Shown: positions 58,101-64,000 of the stretch, piece by piece
Layout: every line of letters begins with the position of its first letter
Position numbering within the stretch: position 1 is the first letter of the stretch
Assembly: GCA_963995525.1 (NCBI GenBank)
Contig: OZ023209.1
Coordinates: 37,060,116 to 37,124,115 of the forward strand
Length of the DNA stretch: 64,000 bases
Source: Escarpia spicata
Lineage: Eukaryota; Annelida; Polychaeta; Sabellida; Siboglinidae
Reading direction: 5' to 3'
The notes under the pieces: generated by a model
What the model was told of the DNA's origin: nothing
What the model saw: only the letters and a program-made list of their open reading frames with translations
Databases searched by the model: none
Program-made: the position numbers and the translations under genes

Positions 58101-58956
58101 TTTCAGCATGTGCTTCTGTCAAGCTGTTACACAAGGTACCAGGTGTAACTTCTAGTTAACTAAAATATATTCCAAGAAATACTGGTTGTAAAATACAGAG
58201 AAATGCCTTGAGTTATTTTGGGGCAGAGGTAATAATGGTATTTTGAACTAACAAACTAATTATTTATGTTTACATACATTTCTTCAGATCTTACTTGGTA
58301 CAAGTGAGGGTGATTCTGCTTGCGTGGTTGGCATGTTATTACTGCTCTGAGTGTTGGTCCTGTGAAAACATCTAAACATGTCTTCCTTATGTGAATTATC
58401 AAAACCTTTATACGTAAGATTAAGGTAATCAAAATCCCGAAACCTCTCAGGTATGGGTACTCTTATTTGGCTGTGAAAGAAATTGACACTGTGCTGTGAA
58501 CTTAAAAACTATGAAGTGTTGACAATAATTACCTTCCACTTCCTTTCAAATGTACCTTATTCCATCCCAACAGTGTTGGTACTCAACAACATCAATAGGC
58601 AAGAGGAATCGCAGACTGGGGAGGGATATCACATTGTGTCAATGGCATTATTCTCCAACCAAAGTTGTTGATGTGCATGCCGCATCAGACAGAATATCAA
58701 TCAAATAAGCAGTTTTAATTGAATATGCATATGTGCATACAAACAGACACATTAGTGTGTATTGTTTTCCCAAGTGTACCTCCTGTTCAGTACCCGGGCA
58801 ACTTCCCCAAAGTAACTCAAGTATCCAACTTGTTGTGTACATCATAACCTGAGTTCACAAGAGAGGTATGTGAACTTAACAAGTGGAACTTACATCCAGT
58901 GCCAGCTCCAGTCTGTTGATGTCTTCAGCAGCACTGTTCAACTTCTCCAATTCTGT
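44468..58956 (-). CDS. SH3BP5: SH3BP5-family protein (RAB11 GEF / Sab), N-terminus not found
   Basis: Six exons (58956-58894, 56924-56796, 55534-55373, 48343-48213, 46630-46588, 46114-44468) join in phase into 724 residues plus stop. SH3BP5 proteins are curved coiled-coil hairpins that act as RAB11 exchange factors; Sab also docks JNK at mitochondria. The core reads ELEKLNSAAEDINRLE, IEKARPYYEAR, FDPAWQEMLNHATTR, LKRAITKSRPYFELKAK and ISDEIHQLRAE to GMGVGAE. The 480-residue Ser/Glu-rich tail is much longer than in vertebrates but keeps an acidic Ser patch (EFSDTDSESVASVSML) and RRMSLPGKLNYL, a possible JNK-docking motif (inference). Exon 1, with the start codon, is not recognisable up to 64000. 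Introns hold two minisatellites, a SINE, a pogo-like MITE and a hAT-like element. Confidence 0.88.
46588..46630 (-). CDS. SH3BP5: SH3BP5 43-bp exon
   Basis: Encodes PYFELKAKFHQHME, completing the Arg codon from the previous exon. The acceptor is TTTCTTGTAG, the donor GTAGGTA. Confidence 0.88.
47222..48212 (-). repeat. 39-bp minisatellite derived from an exon-donor junction (~25 units)
   Basis: The minus-strand unit AAGAGAGCCATTGCCAAGTC-CTGATAGGTGCCTTGTCAC is repeated about 25 times. It directly abuts the donor of the exon 48213-48343, whose last bases are AAGAGAGCCATTACCAAGTC-CCG followed by GTAGGTG. Unit and junction differ mainly at the donor itself (GGTAGG in the gene, GATAGG in most units). 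Because 39 is divisible by 3, long frames stay open on both strands; these are artefacts. The array lies in the intron between the 131-bp and 43-bp exons. Confidence 0.92.
48213..48343 (-). CDS. SH3BP5: SH3BP5 131-bp exon
   Basis: Encodes VNEAETERLESELEHQHTAG through LQKDLKRAITKS(R). The acceptor TGGCCAG precedes 48343; the donor is CCG|GTAGGTGAT. Its 3' end is the apparent source of the adjacent minisatellite. Confidence 0.88.
48360..49260. other. Intron, no gene seen
   Basis: Contains a short (TA)n at 48804-48816. No coding frame is recognised. Confidence 0.4.
49268..49535 (-). mobile_element. tRNA-derived SINE
   Basis: Minus strand: GGCGCGATAGTGTAGTGTTA at the head resembles an A-box region, and AGTTCAATACC about 35 bp on resembles a B box (GGTTCGANNCC) in a tRNA-like spacing. 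A tRNA-unrelated body follows that includes TTTGGGATGTAAAAGAACC. Orientation is the same as the SH3BP5 gene. It lies next to the second minisatellite. Confidence 0.6.
49627..50060 (-). repeat. Second 39-bp minisatellite, 78-bp dimer organisation
   Basis: About 11 units of the same family as 47222-48212, but in the upstream intron. Two alternating subtypes form a 78-bp higher-order unit. On the minus strand one has AAGTCCCAGTAAGTGCCTT and the other AAGCCCTGGTAGGTGCCTT, so each unit carries a good donor-like GTAAGT or GTAGGT. Confidence 0.9.
50070..51220. other. Intron, no gene seen
   Basis: AT-rich. A short plus-strand frame at 50670-50921 is unidentified. Confidence 0.4.
51224..51527 (+). 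repeat. 172-bp tandem duplication
   Basis: Two imperfect copies start at GCACAAATCCATTTGAAACA (51224) and GCACACATCCATTTGAAACA (51396). Both also contain CATTGTCCAATTAAT. Confidence 0.7.
51528..51906. other. Intron, no gene seen
   Basis: No coding frame or repeat recognised. Confidence 0.35.
51907..52090. mobile_element. Pogo/Tigger-like MITE
   Basis: Begins CAGTGCACTCCAGATAA and ends (reverse strand) CAGTGCACTCTGGATAA; TA follows the right end. 184 bp, non-coding. The CAGT...GATAA terminus is pogo-like. Confidence 0.68.
52091..53265. other. Intron, no gene seen
   Basis: A short plus-strand frame at 52505-52732 is unidentified. There is a (TA)n tract at 52128-52142, just upstream of a stretch without repeats. 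Confidence 0.35.
53266..55030. mobile_element. hAT-like non-autonomous DNA transposon
   Basis: Ends CAGGGCCTCACCCAG and (right end) CTGGGTGAGGCCCTG are perfect 15-bp inverted repeats. The flanks ATTACTCT (53258-53265) and ACTACTGT (55031-55038) match at 6 of 8 positions, consistent with an 8-bp hAT duplication. The 1.77 kb interior has no transposase frame. It includes AT-rich filler and a repeated TTGGACGGTT motif near the left end. It lies in the SH3BP5 intron. Confidence 0.75.
55373..55534 (-). CDS. SH3BP5: SH3BP5 162-bp exon
   Basis: 54 codons, AQIETQNAALRFDRACSQLM through LNHATTR, phase 0 at both ends. The acceptor is TTTTGTGCAG, the donor GTGGGT. The segment ending FDPAWQEMLNHAT is a family hallmark. 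Confidence 0.9.
55535..56795. other. Intron, no gene seen
   Basis: No recognised feature. Confidence 0.4.
56796..56924 (-). CDS. SH3BP5: SH3BP5 129-bp exon
   Basis: 43 codons, EARANFRQNLTESTQQLNAL through IEKARPYYEARLHLKE. Phase 0, acceptor TTCTTTACAG, donor GTTTGT. Confidence 0.88.
56925..58893. other. Intron, no gene seen
   Basis: AT-rich, no recognised element. Confidence 0.4.
58894..58956 (-). CDS. SH3BP5: SH3BP5 63-bp exon
   Basis: 21 codons TELEKLNSAAEDINRLELAL D, phase 0. The acceptor is TATTTTTTCAG, the donor GTAAGT. The match to the family's ELEKLN...DDINRRE start is clear. The preceding exon is not found. Confidence 0.82.
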
Positions 58957-59618
58957 CTGAAAAAATATAGACAATTTGTTGTATGAAAATATACTTAAAT
59001 AATTAATACCGTAAGTTTCTGTATATAATACACCCCTACATATAATACGCACCTTGACTTTTACCAAATTTTGATAGAATTTCCATATTACCATGTATAA
59101 TATGCATCCTAACTTTTGGCATTAACCCCTCATTTCCCCACTTATGATAGCTTGCTTGAAGTGTACCTAAGTTATGGCCACTGTCATTTCATTAAAGTTT
59201 GTTTGTGTGATGATCTAGGTGCATGTGTTCTTGCAAAGGTAATTATATCTGAGAAAAGTTGGCTAGTTTTTTTAAATTCTTGTGCATTATACATTTCTTG
59301 ATTTAAACAAAGTGCTATGCTCAAGTTTGCAATACTTCCTATGGATGACATGAAAAGATTAAAGCATGTTTTGTAACTAATGTTGTCACCTTTTTCCATT
59401 ACCTTGTTTTCACTGTATATTACAGACAGAAAAAAGGGAACTTGAACAGTTTGTAAATGATGGATAATTTCACATAACATAAGTCACAGTAACGCGAGTC
59501 ATGATACTTATGTAATATTTGTGTATGATGTGGGTAAAATTTCAATTTTTTCTTCTTTTATTTAATGACTGCCTTCATTTGGTTCAAGATCTTGCATTTT
59601 AGGAGAAAGTTTTGGCAC
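58957..59618. other. Upstream intron or flank
   Basis: No exon recognised. A stretch at 59000-59110 has TATAATACACC / TATAATACGCACC motifs that look like a decayed dispersed repeat. Confidence 0.35.
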
Positions 59619-59643
59619 CAGGAAAGAGAGATGTAGTAGTGCG

Positions 59644-60486
59644 CAGGATTGGGGCTAAAGTACTTGTTACTCGTTGGTACTCGAGTACTGATTTTTCACA
59701 AAGTACTCGCCACTTGAATATATTAAAGTACTCGTTAAAAATATGAGTATTAATAATAATAATACATAACTTCTTACGCGCCAATATCCTCAGACAATCC
59801 AAGCTCAGTGGCGCATTACGAGTACTTTGGGAGTATTCTGGGAATACTTTGTATGTATTTTATCATAACATCATGAATTATGATCTTCAGTACAAATGTA
59901 TCGTATTTTGCACTGATGTCATGATATCCTCATTGTATAAGAGCTCTGGGTTGTCATGAACACTGTTTGCTAACTGGTTCAGATCATTTGAACAAGACTG
60001 GGAGACAGGACTGACCATCACATCAATGACCTATACTGGCACTTGAATGTCAAATAAAGCCACAATGGCTTCAAACATCTCCACACTGTATAGGCCTGAC
60101 CAGCTGTTGTTGTCTAATTCAGTCATACAGTAAGAAACTGGCTTCCCTTTGAAGATCTGCATGAGTGAATGAAATAGGGTTAGGTGGAATGGGGACCCAG
60201 GTGGAATGCTCAGGTGTAGGTCAGTCCAGTGACTAGATTTCTACCAGTCCAAATTTGTTTTGGTGTTAACAAATTTGTCAGAATGCATGACTGCACAGCA
60301 GGAGGAGCAGTTGGACACACGTTTAACAAAATTTATATTAAGTATTTGTGCTCGAGTACTTTCAAAGGTACCCATACAAGAACTTTCAAAAGTATTCATA
60401 CTTGTTACTCAAGTACTCTCTCGGATAAAGTACCCGTTACTTGTACTTGTACATATCACTTTAGTCAGGTACTCGCCCCAACCCTG
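59644..60486. mobile_element. hAT-like element inserted in the minisatellite
   Basis: Ends CAGGATTGGGGC and GCCCCAACCCTG are inverted repeats with one mismatch. The flanks GTAGTGCG (59636-59643) and GTTTTGCG (60487-60494) agree at 6 of 8. The subterminal regions are full of AGTACTCG / ACTTGTTACTC motifs on both arms, as in many hAT elements. I see no convincing transposase in the 843 bp. Confidence 0.75.
59751..59815 (-). mobile_element. 65-bp LINE 3'-tail insertion nested in the hAT-like element
   Basis: Matches the 3' end of the CR1-like fragment at 41956-42025: TAATAATAATAAT, then GCGCCAATATCCTCAGACAA and AGCTCAGTGGCGCA. It is extremely 5' truncated, with only the tail copied. Short ATTA repeats flank it. 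Confidence 0.75.
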
Positions 60487-61189
60487 GTTTTGCGCTTTAG
60501 TGGGGTTAGGAGGGTGTAGAAAGGGAGGGAAGGGATGGGAGGAAAGAGAGATGTAGTAGTGCGCTTTAGTGGGGTTAAGGAGGGTGTAGAAAGGGAGGGA
60601 AGGGGATGGGAGGAAAGAGAGATGTTGTAGTGCACTTTAGTGGGGTTAGGAGGGTGTAAAAAGGGAGGGAAGGGGATGGGAGGAAAGAGAGATGTAGTAG
60701 TGCACTTTAGTGGGGTTAAAAGGGTGTAGAAAGGGAGGGAAGGGGATGGGAGGAAAGAGAGATGTAGTAGTGCGCTTTAGTGGGGTTAAGGAGGGTGTAG
60801 AAAGGGAGGGAAGGGGATGGGAGGAAAGAGAGATGTTGTAGTGCACTTTAGTGGGGTTAGGAGGGTGTAAAAAGGGAGGGAAGGGGATGGGAGGAAAGAG
60901 AGATGTAGTAGTGCACTTTAGTGGGGTTAGAAGGGTGTAGAAAGGGAGGGAAGGGGATGGGAGGAAAGAGAGATGTAGTAGTGCGCTTTAGTGGGGTTAG
61001 GGGATGTAGAAAGGGAGGGAAGGGGATGGGAGGAAAGAGAGATGTAGTAGTGTGCTTTAGTGGGGTTAGGGGATGTAGAAAGGGAGGGAATGGGATGAGA
61101 GGAAAGAGAGATGTAGTAGTGTGCTTTAGTGGGGTTAGGGGTTGTAGAAAGGGAGGGAATGGGATGGGAGATGTGTTTATAGAATTCAG

Positions 61190-64000
61190 AGGCAGCGGTG
61201 GAGTCTGAACTCAAAAGAATCCAGGGTGGCCGCAGATACCATTTCTTGGGGCAGGCTATTCCACTTGACTATTGTGCATGGGATAAAATGACATCTTCCT
61301 GTACTGCATACAGTGGTAGGGAACTTGATACCCGATGTCATGGGTTTTTCTAGTGTTTGTTTTATGTGGGCCTGATAGTGTGGGCAAGTACAGGGAGTTA
61401 ATTGAGATGGCTGTTGTGTTGTAATAACTGTACTATGGGTTTGGAAGGTTGGACTTCAGCTATTCAGCTTCTCTGCAGTCACGGATGATGACATCAGAAG
61501 ACGGGGGAGGTGCTGTTGGAAACTTTCAGTGGAAATCCGGGAGATTTGCCTGTATTCCGGGAGACCAGGAGACAGATCCAAAATCCGGATTCCGAGAAAG
61601 TTGGCAGGTATAGAGTTGGGACACAGTAACTTAGTCTTAGGGTCTTAGGTCGAGTACTCCAAACAGCTCAATCTCGGGCTAACGCAGGAGTTAGTACACA
61701 TGTGCAGTGGGTTGCCTAAACTGATAAATTATTTAAAGTCAGTTAAGATGATTGGGTGTGCTGAATGGAAGGTTCATGATGGCTGTTTGAAAAGCTTCCT
61801 ATTTCAATGATTTGTGTTGGGATCATGTTACATATATACGGACTGATCTGGGAGTCTGGCGTAGAAGGAGAAAACAGCTGCATTAATGCGGCACCTAGGG
61901 GCTACATAGTGGCCAAGGTTTCTTGACTATGTTAGAAGGTTGGATCTTGATAATGTTAGTTAAAATTTTACAAAATGTCATGGCTTGTTTGATAATGCAT
62001 CGTTGTTCAAGAGTTGGCCATCCAAGGATGGTTACTAGGTCTGCTGAGTTGGTTTGGCATCTATGATCATTTCTGAACAAATCTGGCAGCATTGTGTTGT
62101 AGTTTTTCAAGGTGCTTAATTTGGGTGGCAGTGTATGGGTTCCATATGGCAGATACATATTCGAGTTTTGACCGGCTTAGCATATTATAAGCTATTTCTT
62201 TGACTTCGGGTTTGCATGGGCCAAGGTTTCTTTTAATCATGCTTAGGACTTTTGAGGATTTGGAAACTGTGTCAGTGATGTGACTTGCACAGGTTACTCC
62301 GTGATATGGATGGCTGGATACTGTAGCGAGTAGCATGCCGAAGAGTGAATATGAGTGTAGTCTGGGCTTAGTTTTGTTTGTTATTGGGAGGTGGACACAT
62401 TTAGAAATGTTAAATTCCATTTGCCATTTGTCAGACAATGTTTGGAGTTGGATCACGTCAGTTTGAAGAATGTCATGGTCGGTCTCGGAGGTGATTTTAC
62501 GATATATAATGCTGTCGTCTGCAAAGAGGCATATTGGAGATTGGATGTTTTCTTTTGTCATTTATGTAGAGTAGGAAGAGGACTGGTGGAACACCAGATG
62601 TGACATCTGTTGGAGCCAGTCGTCGGGGAGTTTGCATGTGTTGTATGACTGTTGGAAGATGTATGAGACACTGATAATGGGAGCTATTTCCTGTGCAGTT
62701 TCTTTAAAAATTCTAGCTGGGAGCTCATCTGGGCTAGTTGCTTTGTTTTGGTTTAGATTTTTCAGTTGCTTGATTACTCCAGCTATCCCGATTTCAAGAG
62801 TGGGCATATCAGGGTAAGAGGAAGGTGCTTGTTGGGGGATAGGGTAGATTTCTTGGGTGAACACGGAACTAAATTGGTTATTCAGTGCATTTGCTTTGTC
62901 ATAATCATTGATGATCGATTGTTCGTTTACTTGCAGTGCGGGAATGCCAATGTTTTCTCATTTGTTTGCTTTGATGAATGACCAGAATTGTTTAGGGTTT
63001 GTTTTTAAGCTGTCTCCAATGTTGCTGTTTACATAATCTTTGTAAGATTTGGCTGCAGCAGTAGTGGCTTGCCTTCCGAGTTCTTAAAACTTTTCCCAGT
63101 CGCTAGTAAGTCCAGTTTGTTTTGCTTTTTTGCATTTTCATTGCATTCTTATTATTTTCTGTGATATCCAGGGGAGGTGGGTTTTTGCTTTGGTATTGCT
63201 GATCAGTGTGGTATGTTGGTAAGTTGTGTCTGAAAAAGATCCAGTTTGTGTTAATGTCTCGTGAATTGGGGTCCATGTCTGTTGTTAATTGGGTTATGCT
63301 GTTTGTAAATTTGCCCCAGTATGTGGATTTGTGTTGAAATATTTTGTGTGGTGGTTTCCTGTTTGCGAACTAGGTTTAGGTTGACACTGAAGGATATGGC
63401 ATCATGATCACTAATGCCGGGAGTAGTGTGAGTGTTGACGATTATGGATGGATTTGAGGTGAGTATTAGATCAAGGATATTGCCAGAATCGATTCGTGTG
63501 GGATCATTCACCATGTTTTGCAATCCAAATTCACTCGTTATTTCTAGTAGTTTGTTGTGTTTGCTGGCAGTTCTACTGTTGGTTGCATCAATTGATATCA
63601 GGAAGGTTAAAATCTCCAGCTATGACTACATTAGAGGGAATTTTTTGTGATCTGTATAGGTTTGTCAAAGATTCATGGAGAGCTTCAAAAGATTGGAGAT
63701 GGTCATTGGAGAGTCGGTAATAGGATGCAAAGTATATTATTGATTTGTTTCGTGCAAAGTGGATTTTTGTCTGTACCATTACACAATTGGAGTTAAGGTT
63801 TGGAAGTAGTTCTGCATTGATGTCATCATAAGTACTCCACCCCCATGGACATTCTGTCCTTTCTGATAGCATCATAGTTTGATTGTAGAAATGAGTACCG
63901 GTAGGTGGGATAGTTTTCATCTATCTTTGTTTTGACTAGGAATATGATTTCGGGATTATTTGACTAGATTGTTGCCTTTAGTTTGGTTGTCTTTTCAATG
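61190..64000 (-). mobile_element. Non-LTR retrotransposon (jockey/CR1-like), endonuclease and RT, runs off the window
   Basis: From 63920 down come an APE endonuclease with VVIAGDFNLPDIN (about 63590-63630), DPTRIDSGNILDLILTSNPS and GISDHDAISF (about 63395-63510). The RT starts with the segment NQNKATSPDELPARIFK (about 62700-62770). The active site CLFADDSIIYRK is at about 62505-62540, followed by KSSKVLSMIKRNLGPC and YVSAIWNPYTATQIKHLEKL. The tail WNSLPQEMVSAATLDSF lies near 61215-61265. The FADD box is intact but several frameshifts are present. The 5' end lies beyond 64000. The C-terminal stretch 61300-61900 is poorly readable. Confidence 0.82.

Larger units (their letters stand above)
59619..61168 (+). 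repeat. 69-71 bp G-rich minisatellite, ~10 units, split by a hAT-like insertion
   Basis: The unit starts GCGCTTTAGTGGGGTTAGG and ends GGAAAGAGAGATGTAGTAGT. Unit starts are at about 60491, 60561, 60632, 60702, 60772, 60843, 60913, 60983, 61052 and 61121. The orphan piece GGAAAGAGAGATGTAGTAGT at 59621-59640 is the beginning of the array, separated by the element at 59644-60486. Units 60561-60771 and 60772-60982 form a near-identical 211-bp trimer repeat. Confidence 0.9.

Noticed and set aside
60646..61214. Repeat-containing frames such as GCRKGGKGMGGKRDVVV
   Set aside because: Artefacts of the 70-bp minisatellite.

Overview
This window is eukaryotic nuclear DNA from an animal. Protein-coding exons are separated by long AT-rich introns, have GT-AG borders and match metazoan families. 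The rest is dominated by transposable elements: Polinton/Maverick, Ty3/Gypsy, Penelope-like, several clades of non-LTR retrotransposon, hAT, PIF/Harbinger, pogo-like and TTAA-type elements, plus a tRNA-derived SINE. That mixture suggests an aquatic invertebrate such as a mollusc, amphioxus, hemichordate or similar lineage. The sequence alone does not let me choose among them.

Three host genes can be read. (1) A HECT-domain E3 ligase of the G2E3-like type lies on the minus strand (about 16.5-19.3 kb). It is partial and carries a frameshift. (2) A GH31 glycosidase of the MYORG family lies on the plus strand. It has two exons (21650-22000 and 30866-32449) joined in phase 0 across an 8.9 kb intron filled with transposons. 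(3) An SH3BP5-type protein (the family of RAB11 exchange factors and JNK-binding Sab) lies on the minus strand. Its last six coding exons run from 58956 down to 44468; the N-terminal exon or exons were not found.

Layout: 867-7647 is a decayed, compacted Polinton with terminal inverted repeats and a 6-bp target duplication. 7.85-10.73 kb holds two non-LTR remnants, followed by a GCGATG-type minisatellite. 10.8-16.4 kb is mostly non-coding with MITE-like repeats. 16.5-19.3 kb is the HECT gene, followed by LINE endonuclease fragments and a twin 127-bp repeat. 21.65-32.45 kb is the MYORG gene; its intron holds a pogo-like MITE, a Penelope remnant, an RTE-type LINE and a 2.57 kb Ty3/Gypsy deletion derivative with intact LTRs, PPT, PBS and target duplication. 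33.5-44.4 kb is a graveyard of LINE, Gypsy and TTAA-type elements. 44.5-59 kb is the SH3BP5 gene, with a SINE, a pogo-like MITE, a hAT-like element and two minisatellite arrays in its introns. 59.6-61.2 kb is a 70-bp minisatellite interrupted by another hAT-like element. 61.2-64 kb is a LINE on the minus strand that runs off the window.

The most unusual observation is in the SH3BP5 gene. A roughly 25-copy, 39-bp minisatellite abuts a conserved exon, and its unit is a near copy of that exon's own 3' end plus splice donor. A second array of the same unit sits in the upstream intron, organised as a 78-bp dimer in which each half keeps a donor-like GTAAGT or GTAGGT. This looks like tandem amplification of an exon-intron junction.
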